In this document: one piece after another, positions 33,841 through 42,549 of the stretch
Layout of the letters: each line of letters begins with the position of its first letter
Position numbering within the stretch: position 1 is the first letter of the stretch
Notes under the pieces: model-generated
The model's database searches: none
Told to the model about the DNA's origin: nothing
Seen by the model: only the letters and a program-made list of their open reading frames with translations
Assembly (NCBI RefSeq): GCF_021044935.1
Contig: NZ_JAJNMP010000003.1
Span: forward strand, 558,001 to 622,000
Length of the DNA: 64,000 nt
DNA from: Agromyces cavernae
Lineage (GTDB): Bacteria > Actinomycetota > Actinomycetes > Actinomycetales > Microbacteriaceae
Direction of reading: 5' to 3'
Program-made: the position numbers and the translations under genes

Positions 33841-34793
33841 TCCCCGAGACGCTCGACGCGCTCGCCGACGCGCTCGACTCCGGGCTGCCAGGCCTCGACG
33901 CGCTGCCGACGCTCGGAGCCGCCCGCGTGCTCGTGCTCGGCATGGGGTCGAGCCGCTACGCCGCCGACGTCGTGGCGCGCCGCTACCGCGCGGTCGGTGC
34001 GAACGTCGTCGTCGAGCTCGCGAGCGCCGAACTGCTTCCGCCGCCCGCCCCCGATCTCGCGGTGGTCGCCGTGTCGGCGACTGGCGGCAGCGCGGAGGTG
34101 TTGCGCGCGGTGGAGCGGTACCGCGGCACCGGACGGCTCATCGCGGTGACCAACCGGCCCGACTCTGCGCTCGCGCGCCTCGCCGACGTCGTCGTGCCGC
34201 TCCTCGCCGGGGTCGAGGCGTCGGGCGTCGCCTGCCGCACGTTCCGGGCGACGTTCCCCGTCGTCGACGCCGTGCTCGGGATGACCACGGGTGCGACGCC
34301 GGAGGGTCGCTTCGACGCGACGAAGCTGCGCCGGGCCGCCCATGCCAACGCGCAGCTGCTCGAACGCGCCGCCGGCTGGCTGGAGCCGATGACGAGCCTG
34401 CTCGCGGGTCCGGCAGGCACCTGGATCCTCGCGCCCGTCGAACGGCTGTCGAGTGCGCAGCAGTCCGCCCTGATGCTGCGTGAGGTGCCGCGCCGCAGCG
34501 CTTTCGCGTCGGAGACCGGCGACTGGTCGCACGTCGACGTCTACCTCACGAAGACCCTCGACTACCGCGCCCTGGTCTGCGCGGGGTCGCCTTGGGATGC
34601 GCAGGCGCTCGAGTGGATGCGATCGCGGGGTTCGCGGTACGCCTCGCTCGGAATGGAGCTCGAGGGCTCCGAGCTCGCGATCCGGTACGACCACGACGAC
34701 GACGAACAGGTCGCCCTGCTCAGCGAGATGCTCGTCGGCGAGCTGGTCGCCGATCGACTCCTGCACGCGTCCCCTGGGTTGCGCGAAACCTGA
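33804..34793 (+). CDS. SIS-domain sugar isomerase/deaminase-like protein
   Basis: 329 residues, GTG start with GGAGGAA six bases upstream, overlapping the kinase gene by 37 bp. Two SIS domains are visible: VLVLGMGSSRYAADVVARR and VAVSATGGSAEVLRAVERY in the first, and WILAPVERLSSAQQSALMLRE in the second. Paired SIS domains without a glutaminase domain occur in GlcN-6-P deaminase-like and aldose-ketose isomerase proteins. Coupled to the kinase, it could turn glucosamine-6-phosphate into fructose-6-phosphate and ammonia. The catalytic residues cannot be confirmed by eye. Confidence 0.82.
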   Translation: MDTAAFRADLELIPETLDALADALDSGLPGLDALPTLGAARVLVLGMGSSRYAADVVARRYRAVGANVVVELASAELLPPPAPDLAVVAVSATGGSAEVLRAVERYRGTGRLIAVTNRPDSALARLADVVVPLLAGVEASGVACRTFRATFPVVDAVLGMTTGATPEGRFDATKLRRAAHANAQLLERAAGWLEPMTSLLAGPAGTWILAPVERLSSAQQSALMLREVPRRSAFASETGDWSHVDVYLTKTLDYRALVCAGSPWDAQALEWMRSRGSRYASLGMELEGSELAIRYDHDDDEQVALLSEMLVGELVADRLLHASPGLRET

Positions 34794-34794
34794 T

Positions 34795-34808
34795 CGGATA
34801 ATCATCCG
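34795..34808. promoter_or_regulatory. Short inverted repeat after the SIS gene
   Basis: CGGAT-AATC-ATCCG starts 2 nt after the SIS-gene stop and is followed by a T-rich stretch. It may be a weak terminator of the kinase-SIS unit or an operator for the hexosaminidase gene 112 bp further on. Confidence 0.3.
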
Positions 34809-34841
34809 AATTGATTGTTTATGATCGAAACTCGTCTTCTA

Positions 34842-34871
34842 TTGACACTTTCAGTCAGCGATGGCTAGCCT
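34842..34871 (+). promoter_or_regulatory. Promoter of the GH20 gene
   Basis: TTGACA (34842-34847) and TAGCCT (34866-34871) with an 18-nt spacer, about 50 nt before the hexosaminidase ATG. GAAGGAAG follows as the ribosome site. Confidence 0.65.
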
Positions 34872-34920
34872 TCGAGGCACCCGGTACCACCTGACCCTCT
34901 GAAGCTGAAGGAAGACATCG

Positions 34921-36663
34921 ATGTCCATACGGATACGCCGTGCCCGAACGATCGCCGCGGTCGCAGCCGCTGGCGCGCTCGCGCTGATCGTCGCACCGAT
35001 CCCCGCGAACGCCGCCGACCCCGCCGACGTTGTCGAGACGACGGACCTGGCCGCGCAGATCGCCGTCATCCCCGCCCCGTCGAGCTTGGACGCCACGGGC
35101 GCGGCTCCCGTGTTGCTCGGGTCGGGCACCGTCATCAAGATCCATCCTCTCGATGACGGCGCCGCCGCGGTCGGGGAGAACCTCGCCGAGCTGCTGCGGG
35201 ATGCCACGGGGTACGCGATCCCGGTCGGGCAACGCGCGGCCGGAGCATCCCAGGGCGCGACGATCGAGTTGTCGACCCGCGGCGACGCCGGGCTCGGCGA
35301 CGAGGGGTACACGCTCGAGGCGGAGGGCACGCAGGTGTCGGTCGAGGCGCACAGCGCCGAGGGACTCTTCCGTGGTGCGACCACGCTCCGGCAGCTGCTT
35401 CCGCCCGAGATCGAATCGGGCGAGGCATCCGACGTCGCCTGGGCGATCCCGTCCGTCAGTATCGGCGACGCGCCCCGCTACGACTACCGCGGTGCGATGC
35501 TCGACGTCGGGCGGCGCTTCTACCCCGTCGACGACGTCAAGCGATTCATCGACCAGATGGCCCTGTACAAGTTCAACGCACTGCACATGCACCTCACCGA
35601 CGACCAGGGTTGGCGACTCACCGTCGACGCCCGTCCCGAGCTGACGCAGATCGGCGCCTCGACGCAGAGCGGGTGGAAGCCCGGAACCGGAGAGCCCTGG
35701 TTCTACACGAAGGCCGACTACCAGGAGATCGTCTCCTACGCCGCCGAGCACTTCATCGAGGTCGTGCCCGAGATCGACGGGCCGAGTCACGCGATGGCGG
35801 CCAAGGCCTCGATCCCCGAGATCAACTGCGACGGCAAGGCCGTGGCGCCGTATTCCGGCTTCGACGTCGGCCTCCCCACCATCTGCCTCACCCCCGAACG
35901 GCGCGACGAGGTCCGCGCCTACCTGCGCGATGTCCTCACCGAAGCCGCGCAGCAGAGCTCGTCGGACATCGTGCACATCGGCGGCGACGAAGTGCCCTCC
36001 ACCACCCAGGAGCAGATGGACTGGTACGTGCAGACGTCTACCGAGATCCTCGCCGAGCAGGGCAAGCGCGTCATGGGCTGGCATCAGATCGGCGCCTCAC
36101 CGCTGCCCGCGGGGTCGATCATGCAGTGGTGGGCCGACGCGGGCGACCAGGCGTCGATCGGCACCCCGAACGAGCGCCCCGACGTGCACGAGCTCCGCAA
36201 CGCGCTCGCCCAGGGCGCGACCGTGGTGGCCTCGCCGGCCGACCGCTCGTACCTCGACATGAAGTATGACGCGAGCGTTCCGTACGGCCTTCGCTGGGCC
36301 GGCTACGTCGACCTCGAACGCGCCTACGACTGGGACCCGATCTCGGTGACCTCGAGCCCCGACGGCAGCGTCTCGCTCGCGACCGAGGAGCAGATCGCCG
36401 GCGTCGAGGCGGCGCTCTGGGCCGACCGCGCCTACCGGGGCTCCAACTCGCTGCCGACCTCACTCGACCAGTTCATCCCGACCTCGCAGTACGCCGACTT
36501 CACGAGCTTCCCGCGCATGCCCGCGATCGCTGAGGTCGGCTGGTCGAGCGCTGACGTGCGCGACTTCGACGACTTCGAACGGCGCATCGTCGAGCACGCC
36601 GACCGTTGGGACGAGCTCGGCATCGGGTACTACCACGCACCCGACGTGCCCTGGAAGGAGTAA
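34921..36663 (+). CDS. Secreted GH20 beta-N-acetylhexosaminidase
   Basis: 580 residues. A Sec-type signal peptide probably ends after PANA (residue 31). A GH20b-like N-terminal domain (about 40-175) precedes the TIM barrel, which starts YRGAMLDVGRRFYPVDDVKR. The catalytic pair is Asp356-Glu357 in HIGGDEVP, and MQWWADAGD supplies a substrate-site Trp. It releases terminal GlcNAc or GalNAc from chitin fragments, glycans or peptidoglycan outside the cell. The adjacent kinase and SIS genes would process the amino sugar inside. It has its own promoter and a terminator hairpin. Confidence 0.95.
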   Translation: MSIRIRRARTIAAVAAAGALALIVAPIPANAADPADVVETTDLAAQIAVIPAPSSLDATGAAPVLLGSGTVIKIHPLDDGAAAVGENLAELLRDATGYAIPVGQRAAGASQGATIELSTRGDAGLGDEGYTLEAEGTQVSVEAHSAEGLFRGATTLRQLLPPEIESGEASDVAWAIPSVSIGDAPRYDYRGAMLDVGRRFYPVDDVKRFIDQMALYKFNALHMHLTDDQGWRLTVDARPELTQIGASTQSGWKPGTGEPWFYTKADYQEIVSYAAEHFIEVVPEIDGPSHAMAAKASIPEINCDGKAVAPYSGFDVGLPTICLTPERRDEVRAYLRDVLTEAAQQSSSDIVHIGGDEVPSTTQEQMDWYVQTSTEILAEQGKRVMGWHQIGASPLPAGSIMQWWADAGDQASIGTPNERPDVHELRNALAQGATVVASPADRSYLDMKYDASVPYGLRWAGYVDLERAYDWDPISVTSSPDGSVSLATEEQIAGVEAALWADRAYRGSNSLPTSLDQFIPTSQYADFTSFPRMPAIAEVGWSSADVRDFDDFERRIVEHADRWDELGIGYYHAPDVPWKE

Positions 36664-36677
36664 CCGAGCATCCGTTA

Positions 36678-36715
36678 GATGAGGCGTCGCCGGCTCGGGC
36701 CGGCGGCGCCTCATC
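36678..36715. terminator. Strong bidirectional terminator hairpin
   Basis: GATGAGGCG and CGCCTCATC are the outer arms; the inner CGCCGG and CCGGCG extend the stem to about 15 bp with one bulge and a short loop. It lies between the convergent GH20 and mutarotase genes. Confidence 0.75.
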
Positions 36716-36730
36716 GGCGTCGCGCTCCGC

Positions 36731-37054
36731 TCAGTCCAGGTGGAAGACCTCCGGGATCTCCATCCACCACTCGCCGGACGCGCGTTCGGGGAACGGCCGC
36801 TGCAGCGGCTCGCACACAGACCACCACTCCTGCGTGACCGGGTCGGCGGCGATCGCCGCCATGTCGGCGTCGAAGTCGTCGCCGACGTACTCCATGTAGG
36901 CGAACAGCACCTCGCCGTGTCGGTAGATCGAATAGTTGCGGATGTTGCTGAGCGTCAATCGCTCGAGCACGGCCGGCCACACCGCCGCGTGGAGGCGCTC
37001 GTACTCCTCGCGGTTCTCGGCCGGCATCCCGATCACCGAGGCGAGCCGCTTCAT
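36731..37054 (-). CDS. L-rhamnose mutarotase family protein
   Basis: 107 residues, the usual length for RhaM-type mutarotases, with RLASVIGMPAENREEYERLH at the start and IRNYSIYRHGEVLFAYMEY in the centre. The family interconverts anomers of L-rhamnose and, in some members, L-fucose. Its start overlaps the SDR stop (ATGA), so it is the last gene of the operon running from 39.5 kb. In this setting it would speed delivery of the right anomer to the sugar dehydrogenase. Confidence 0.9.
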   Translation of the reverse strand: MKRLASVIGMPAENREEYERLHAAVWPAVLERLTLSNIRNYSIYRHGEVLFAYMEYVGDDFDADMAAIAADPVTQEWWSVCEPLQRPFPERASGEWWMEIPEVFHLD

Positions 37055-37818
37055 GCGCGTGCCCCGGCCGGACGCGCGCGCAAGTGCGTCATCCCGCCGT
37101 CCACGTCGAGGGCCGTTCCGGTCGTCGAACCCGACAGCGGGCTTGCGAGGTAGGCGATGGCGGCAGCGACCTCGGCCGGCTCGACCATGCGCCCGGTGGC
37201 CTGGCGCGCGTCGAGAGCGGCGCGCTCGGCCACGGGATCAGCGAAGCCCTGCAGCATCCGCTCCACGAACGGAGTCGCCACGGTCGCCGGGCTCACGCAG
37301 TTCACGCGGATGCCCTCGCCGACGTGATCGGTCGCCATCGCATACGTCAACGCGAGCACGGCGCCCTTGGACGCCGAGTACAGCGCACGCTGCGGAAGTC
37401 CGTTCAGGGCGGCGATCGACGCGAGGTTGACCACGGCAGCGGCATCCGATCGGCGCAGCCAGGGCAGCGCCGCCGCCGTGACCCTGGCCATGCCGACGAC
37501 GTTGATGTCGAGCACGCGCGCCCATTCGGCGTCGTCGTTCTCCTCGACCGTGCCGACCGCGCTGATGCCGGCGTTGTTCACGACGATGTCGATGCCGCCG
37601 AACCGATCGGCGATCGCAGCGACGGCGCCGTCGACCGACGCGCGGTCGGAGACGTCGGCGACGAAGCCGGTCAGCGCGTCGGGGAGGCCGTCGATATTGC
37701 GGTCGAGCACGGCGACCGTCGCGCCGCGCGCCGCGAGCGTCTCAGCGGTCGCGAGGCCGATCCCGGATGCCCCTCCGGTGACGACCGCGACGAGGCCGTC
37801 GAACTCGCCGGCGCTCAT
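37051..37818 (-). CDS. SDR oxidoreductase, probable 2-keto-3-deoxy-L-fuconate dehydrogenase
   Basis: 255 residues with the classical SDR features VVTGGASGIGLATAE, NNAGISAVG and the active-site YSASK. The C-terminal DVDGGMTH is normal. Position between a mutarotase and an FAH-family hydrolase matches the oxidative L-fucose route, where it oxidises C4 of 2-keto-3-deoxy-L-fuconate to the diketo acid. The start overlaps the FAH stop. The same fold could act on the L-rhamnose-derived acid. Confidence 0.85.
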   Translation of the reverse strand: MSAGEFDGLVAVVTGGASGIGLATAETLAARGATVAVLDRNIDGLPDALTGFVADVSDRASVDGAVAAIADRFGGIDIVVNNAGISAVGTVEENDDAEWARVLDINVVGMARVTAAALPWLRRSDAAAVVNLASIAALNGLPQRALYSASKGAVLALTYAMATDHVGEGIRVNCVSPATVATPFVERMLQGFADPVAERAALDARQATGRMVEPAEVAAAIAYLASPLSGSTTGTALDVDGGMTHLRARPAGARA

Positions 37819-38669
37819 GCCTGCACCATCCGCTGGCTCGCGCGGCCGAGGCCGTCGATCTCGAGCTCGACCGTGTCGCCCTCGCGCAGGTAGGGCGTGC
37901 CCGGAAGTCCGAGCGCGACGCCCGCCGGGGTGCCCGTGTTGATGACGTCACCCGGGTGAAGCACCATGAACTGGCTGAGGTACCAGACGACGTGCGCGAC
38001 CGAGAAGAGCATGTTCGCCGTCGAGCCGTCCTGCCGCGACTCGCCGTTCACCGAGAGCCGAAGTCCGAGCTGCTGCGGGTCGTCGACGTGCTCGGCCGGC
38101 ACGAGGTCGGGCCCGAACGGGTTGAAGGTCTCGCAGCTCTTGCCCTTGTCCCATTGGCCGCCGCGCTCGAGCTGGAACTCGCGCTCCGACACGTCGTGCG
38201 ACACCGCGTAGCCCGCCACATGGGCGAGGGCCTCGTCGGGCGACGCGAGGTAGCGGGCGGTCGTGCCGATCACGACGCCGAGCTCGACCTCCCAGTCGGT
38301 CTTCGTCGATCCGCGAGGGATGAGCACGTCGTCGAAGGGGCCGACCATGGTCGAGGGGTCCTTCATGAAGACGACGGGCTCGGCGGGCAGCGCCGCTCCG
38401 GTCTCCTCGGCGTGGTCGCGGTAGTTGAGCCCGATGCACACGATCTTGCCGGGGCGTGCGATCGGGGCGCCGACGCGCTGCCCGTCACCGTCGAACTCGG
38501 GGAGGTCGCCGAGCGCCTCGCGCACCCGGTCGATGCCGCCGTCCGCGAAGAAGGCGGCGTCGAAGTCGAAGGCGACGCCGCGCGCGTCGAGCAGGCGGCC
38601 ACCGGAGCGCACGACCGGCACCTCGCGGCCCGGCGCGCCCAGCCGCGCGAGAGTGAACAGTTCAGTCAT
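37815..38669 (-). CDS. FAH-family hydrolase, probable 2,4-diketo-3-deoxy-L-fuconate hydrolase
   Basis: 284 residues. The N-terminal FAH cap is followed by KIVCIGLNYRDHAEETG, the metal-ligand region TDWEVELGVVIG and HDVSEREFQLERGGQW, and the C-terminal INTGTPAGVALG. These are strongly conserved in ureidoglycolate lyase-like FAH enzymes, including those that cleave 2,4-diketo-3-deoxy sugar acids to pyruvate and lactate. The ATG at 38669 overlaps the lactonase stop. The longer open frame to 39179 is not coding. Confidence 0.88.
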   Translation of the reverse strand: MTELFTLARLGAPGREVPVVRSGGRLLDARGVAFDFDAAFFADGGIDRVREALGDLPEFDGDGQRVGAPIARPGKIVCIGLNYRDHAEETGAALPAEPVVFMKDPSTMVGPFDDVLIPRGSTKTDWEVELGVVIGTTARYLASPDEALAHVAGYAVSHDVSEREFQLERGGQWDKGKSCETFNPFGPDLVPAEHVDDPQQLGLRLSVNGESRQDGSTANMLFSVAHVVWYLSQFMVLHPGDVINTGTPAGVALGLPGTPYLREGDTVELEIDGLGRASQRMVQA

Positions 38670-39529
38670 CCGTTGGTCTCCGATTCTGGAAGTGAGTAGA
38701 ACGAGCGGGCGGTGCCCGCGAGGATGCGGTCGCGGTCGGCGGCGTCGAGTCCGCCGAGCAGTTCGTCGATGCCCGACCACACGCGGGTGTACCCGCCCGC
38801 GATGAGCGAGACGGGCCAGTCGCCGCCGTACATCAGCCGGTCGGGGCCGAAGGCGTCGAGCACGTGGTCGAGGATCGGCCGGATGGCGTCGACCGTCCAG
38901 GCGGCGGGATCGCCCGTCGCGGCGTACAGTCCCGAGACCTTGCCGCGCACGCGCGGATTGGCGGCGACCTGCGTCATGAGCAACGCCCACGGCTCGTGGT
39001 CGGCGAGCCCGATCGGCGGCTTGTTGAGGTGGTCGATGACGATGTCGAGATCGGGATGCCGCTCCGAGATCGCGAGCACGGCCTCGAGGTGCTCGGGTAG
39101 CACGCCGACGACGTCGAACGGGACCCCCGCCCGCTCGAGCAGGCCGAGCCCTTCGTCGACGTCGCGGCGCTGCAGCCATCGCGGGTCGGGCCGGTCGTGG
39201 ATGAGGTTGCGCACGCCGCAGAACGGCGGGCGCTGCACGAGCTCGGCCAGTCGCTCGGCCGCCCGCTCGGGCTCGTGCAGCGGAACGTAGCCGACGATGC
39301 CGAGCACGATGGGCTCGGTCGCCGCGACCGCGAACATGTGCTCGGTGTCGTCGTCGTTGTCGGCCGACTGCACGAGCACGGTTCCCGTCACGCCGGCGGC
39401 GGCGAACTCGGGCGCGACGTCATCCATGCCGAAGTTCCGGTACAGCACTCCGGCCTCGGGGCCGAGCCAGGAGTACTCGGCCCGGTCGAGGTCCCAGACA
39501 TGCTGGTGTGCGTCGATGATGCCGCTCAT
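38666..39529 (-). CDS. Amidohydrolase-2 family lactonase (L-fucono-1,5-lactonase-like)
   Basis: 287 residues starting MSGIIDAHQHVWDLDRAEY, where DAHQHVWD is the metal motif of the L-fuconolactonase/L-rhamnono-lactonase branch. It continues with GTVLVQSADNDDDTEHM, VIDHLNKPPIG and MYGGDWPVSL near the C-terminus. GGAGGAA precedes the ATG at 39529. It would hydrolyse the lactone from the sugar dehydrogenase to the aldonic acid. It is the first gene of the four-gene operon and is divergent from a GntR gene 77 bp away. Confidence 0.9.
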   Translation of the reverse strand: MSGIIDAHQHVWDLDRAEYSWLGPEAGVLYRNFGMDDVAPEFAAAGVTGTVLVQSADNDDDTEHMFAVAATEPIVLGIVGYVPLHEPERAAERLAELVQRPPFCGVRNLIHDRPDPRWLQRRDVDEGLGLLERAGVPFDVVGVLPEHLEAVLAISERHPDLDIVIDHLNKPPIGLADHEPWALLMTQVAANPRVRGKVSGLYAATGDPAAWTVDAIRPILDHVLDAFGPDRLMYGGDWPVSLIAGGYTRVWSGIDELLGGLDAADRDRILAGTARSFYSLPESETNG

Positions 39530-39606
39530 GGGTGTTCCTCCAGAGGGTCGGGGAAAGATCTGATGAATGGGCGGACTTGGTCGGCCTGCTCGCTTAGGCT
39601 GTCGCC

Positions 39607-40350
39607 ATGAGCACGATGTCCGCCGCAAGCGAGCCCGCCCGATCGCGATCGAACGTCGTGATCGACGGCATCCGTCAGATGATCATGAGCGGTGAACTGG
39701 GCGCCGGTGCGCGGCTGCCGGTCGAGCGCGAACTCGGCGAACGGCTCGGCGTCTCGCGCGGACCCCTGCGTGAGGGCGTGCGCGCGCTCGTCATCCTCGG
39801 CGTGCTCGAGACCAGGCAGGGCGACGGCACCTATGTGACCTCGCTCGAGCCGAGCCAGCTGTTCGAGCCGCTCGGCATCCTCGCGGAACTGCAGAGCCCC
39901 GAGAACAGCGTGCACCTGCTCGGCGTACGGCGCACGCTCGAACCCGAGGCCGCTGCCCGCGCGGCCCTGCTCATCTCCGACGACGATCTGGCCGAGGCCC
40001 GGCGCATCCTCGACCACGGCGAGGGGCTGCTCGCCGACGACGAGATCGACCTCGAGGCGACGATCGACGTCGACACCGCCTTCCACCGTCTCATCGCGAA
40101 CGCGAGCGGCAACCCGGCCTTCGCCGCGATCATCGAAGCGCTCGTCAGCCGCACCGCGCGCGCCCGCCTGTGGCGAGCGATCCATCAGCGCGGGGCGGTC
40201 CAGGACACCCAGCGCGAGCACCGGGCGATCCTCGACGCACTCACGTCGCACGACCCCGAGCGCGCCCGCATCCGCATGGCCGCCCATGTTCTCGGTGTCG
40301 AGGAGTTCACGGCGAGTCATCTCGCGCCGGTCGAACCCGACGAGGACTGA
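39607..40350 (+). CDS. GntR-family regulator, FadR subfamily
   Basis: 247 residues. Winged helix at about 15-80 (LPVERELGERLGVSRGPLREG; GVLETRQGDGTYVTSLEPS), then an FCD ligand domain with IDVDTAFHRLIANASGNPAF carrying the usual metal-type His/Asp pattern. It is divergent from the lactonase operon and convergent with the aldo/keto reductase gene, so it is the natural regulator of deoxysugar catabolism here. The likely effector is a sugar acid intermediate. Confidence 0.92.
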   Translation: MSTMSAASEPARSRSNVVIDGIRQMIMSGELGAGARLPVERELGERLGVSRGPLREGVRALVILGVLETRQGDGTYVTSLEPSQLFEPLGILAELQSPENSVHLLGVRRTLEPEAAARAALLISDDDLAEARRILDHGEGLLADDEIDLEATIDVDTAFHRLIANASGNPAFAAIIEALVSRTARARLWRAIHQRGAVQDTQREHRAILDALTSHDPERARIRMAAHVLGVEEFTASHLAPVEPDED

Positions 40351-40354
40351 GACC

Positions 40355-41326
40355 TCAGGCATCGCGCACCAGCCCTCGGTCGGAGAGCACGCGCCAGAAC
40401 TCCTGTGGAATCCGCGCCGCATAGCGCTCGGCCGAGCTCACGACCTGGCCTGCGGTGCGCATGCCGACGACGACCGAGACGACGGCGGGATGCCGCAGCG
40501 GATAGGCGATCGCCGCCTCCGGCAGGGTGACACCGAACTCCTCGCAGACGTCGGCGATGGCGTGGACCCTGGCGATCAGTGCCGCGGGGGCGGGACCGTA
40601 GTCGTAGAGCGCGTCGGCCGAGGGACGCGGGCGAGCGAGCAGCCCAGAGTTGTACACCGCGGCGGCGACGACGGCGACGCCGCGGTCGACGGCCAGCGGG
40701 AGGAGGTCATCGAGCGCCCCCTGCTCGAGCAGGGTGTAGCGACCTGCGAGCATGATCACATCGACGTCGTGCCGGCGCACGAACTCGGCCGGCATCGCCG
40801 ACTGGTTCATGCCGGCACCCACCGCGCCGACGATGCCCTCGTCACGGAGTTCGATCAGCGCCGGGATCGCCTCGGCATGCGCCTGCGCGCCGTGGTCGTC
40901 GGGATCGTGGAGGTAGGCGATGTCGATGCGATCGAGGCCGAGTCGCTCGAGGCTCTCGTCGACCGAGCGGCGGATGCCATCGCGGCTGAGATCCCACTCT
41001 CGTCGCATGGTGGCGGGAACCGCGAACCCCTCGTCGTCCATCGCGCCGTCGGGGTAGCCGCTCGGGACGAGGAGACGCCCGACCTTCGTCGAGAGCACGA
41101 AGTCGTCACGGGCACGGCCGGCGAGGGCCGCACCGAGGCGTCGCTCGGATAGGCCCAGCCCGTAGTGCGGGGCGGTGTCGAAGTAGCGGATGCCGGCGTC
41201 CCACGCCGTCTCGACCGCGGCCTGCGCCTCGTCGTCGGTCGTCGCTCGGAACAGGTTGCCCAGCTGCGCCGCGCCGAATCCGAGTTCGGTCACGGACAGG
41301 CCGGGGCGCAGCGTGCGGCTCAGCAT
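40355..41326 (-). CDS. Aldo/keto reductase, probable L-fucose (D-threo-aldose) 1-dehydrogenase
   Basis: 323 residues, ATG preceded by GGAGG at seven bases. AKR features are ELGFGAAQLGNLFRATTDD, the catalytic Asp/Tyr region YFDTAPHYGLGLSERRLG, STKVGRLLVP with the catalytic Lys, and DIAYLHDPDDHG with the His. This matches the D-threo-aldose/L-fucose dehydrogenase clade. It would oxidise the free sugar to the lactone with NAD(P)+, the first step before the lactonase encoded at 38.7 kb. Confidence 0.88.
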   Translation of the reverse strand: MLSRTLRPGLSVTELGFGAAQLGNLFRATTDDEAQAAVETAWDAGIRYFDTAPHYGLGLSERRLGAALAGRARDDFVLSTKVGRLLVPSGYPDGAMDDEGFAVPATMRREWDLSRDGIRRSVDESLERLGLDRIDIAYLHDPDDHGAQAHAEAIPALIELRDEGIVGAVGAGMNQSAMPAEFVRRHDVDVIMLAGRYTLLEQGALDDLLPLAVDRGVAVVAAAVYNSGLLARPRPSADALYDYGPAPAALIARVHAIADVCEEFGVTLPEAAIAYPLRHPAVVSVVVGMRTAGQVVSSAERYAARIPQEFWRVLSDRGLVRDA

Positions 41327-41478
41327 CGAGTACCTCCAAGTAGACGGCGTGATGCCTAAAGGTTAGATGACTGAGTGCCAGATTTCCATTTTGCTGCGAT
41401 AATGGGAGGAATGCGGCTCGATTGATCATCTGAATTTCTCGAATGAATGCCGTTTCGACATCTCGATCTGGAGGCGCA

Positions 41479-42549
41479 ATGCTGACCGCCGCATACACGG
41501 GCGACTCGACCATCACGATCGCCGAGGCAGAGCCCGCGCCGCCCCGGCCGGGCGACGTGCAGCTGCGCGTCGCGTACGTGGGACTGTGCGGCACCGACCT
41601 GCACATCCTGCACGGCAGCATGGACGCCCGCGTCGAGAACCCACTCGTGTTTGGCCACGAGATGAGCGGCACGATCGCCGCGATCGGCGACGGCGTCGAG
41701 GGGTGGAGCGTCGGCGACGCCGTCACCGTCATGCCGCTGGCCTGGGACGGCACCTGCCCGGCCTGCCTGGCTGGAAACTCCCACATCTGCCAGAACCTCG
41801 ACTTCATCGGCATCGACTCCCCCGGCGCATTGCAGGCGCTCTGGAACGTGCCGGCCGCCACCCTCGTGGCCCTTCCCCCTGAGATCGCGCTCGATGCCGC
41901 CGCCCTCGTCGAGCCGGTCGCCGTGGCGGTGCACGACGTGCGACGCTCCGAGCTCATCGCGGGCGAGAAGGCGGTCGTCATCGGCGGCGGTCCCATCGGC
42001 GTGCTCATCGCCACGGTGGCCCGGGCGTTCGGTGCCGAAGTCGCAGTGATCGAGCTCGACCCTCGGCGGCGAGCCCAGATCGCGAGTCTCGGGTTCGACA
42101 CGCTCGACCCGCGCGAGGTCGACCAGGTCGCCTGGGTCGAGGAGTGGACGCACGGTGCGGGAGCCGACGTCGTCTTCGAGGTCTCCGGAGCGGCGGCCGC
42201 CGTGCTCGGCGCCACCTCGCTCGCGAAAGTACGCGGCACCATCGTCGTCGTGGCCATCCACCCGACTCCGCGCGAGATCGACCTGCAGCGGGTGTTCTGG
42301 CGGGAACTGCGTATCCTCGGCGCACGCGTCTACCAGCGCACCGACTTCGAGCGCGCAGTCGAGCTGATCGCCGACGGCACGATCCCCTCCGAGCTGCTCA
42401 TCACCGCGATCGTCCCGCTCGCCGAGACCCGCGCCGCCTTCGACGAGCTCGAGGGCGGCCGGGCGATGAAGGTGCTGGTCGACGTGCAGGCAGGGCAGCC
42501 CGGGCAGCCCGGGCAGGCCGGGCAGGCCGGGCAGGAGGCGGGCGCATGA
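41479..42549 (+). CDS. Zinc-dependent sugar-alcohol/acid dehydrogenase (MDR family)
   Basis: 356 residues from the ATG at 41479, which has TGGAGG five bases upstream; the frame is open further but without a ribosome site. Zinc and fold motifs: VGLCGTDLHILHG, GHEMSGTIAAIG, GTCPACLAGNSHIC (three of the four structural-zinc Cys kept) and the NAD motif VVIGGGPIGVLIA. The C-terminus ends in a low-complexity GQP/GQA tail encoded by a 9-bp tandem repeat. It starts the four-gene KDG-type operon, so oxidation of a polyol or sugar acid is likely. Confidence 0.85.
   Translation: MLTAAYTGDSTITIAEAEPAPPRPGDVQLRVAYVGLCGTDLHILHGSMDARVENPLVFGHEMSGTIAAIGDGVEGWSVGDAVTVMPLAWDGTCPACLAGNSHICQNLDFIGIDSPGALQALWNVPAATLVALPPEIALDAAALVEPVAVAVHDVRRSELIAGEKAVVIGGGPIGVLIATVARAFGAEVAVIELDPRRRAQIASLGFDTLDPREVDQVAWVEEWTHGAGADVVFEVSGAAAAVLGATSLAKVRGTIVVVAIHPTPREIDLQRVFWRELRILGARVYQRTDFERAVELIADGTIPSELLITAIVPLAETRAAFDELEGGRAMKVLVDVQAGQPGQPGQAGQAGQEAGA
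42493..42537. repeat. Five tandem 9-bp repeats at the dehydrogenase C-terminus
   Basis: Two copies of GGGCAGCCC, two of GGGCAGGCC and one of GGGCAGGAG in direct succession encode GQPGQPGQAGQAGQE. The unit is a multiple of three, so copy-number changes would keep the frame. Confidence 0.9.
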
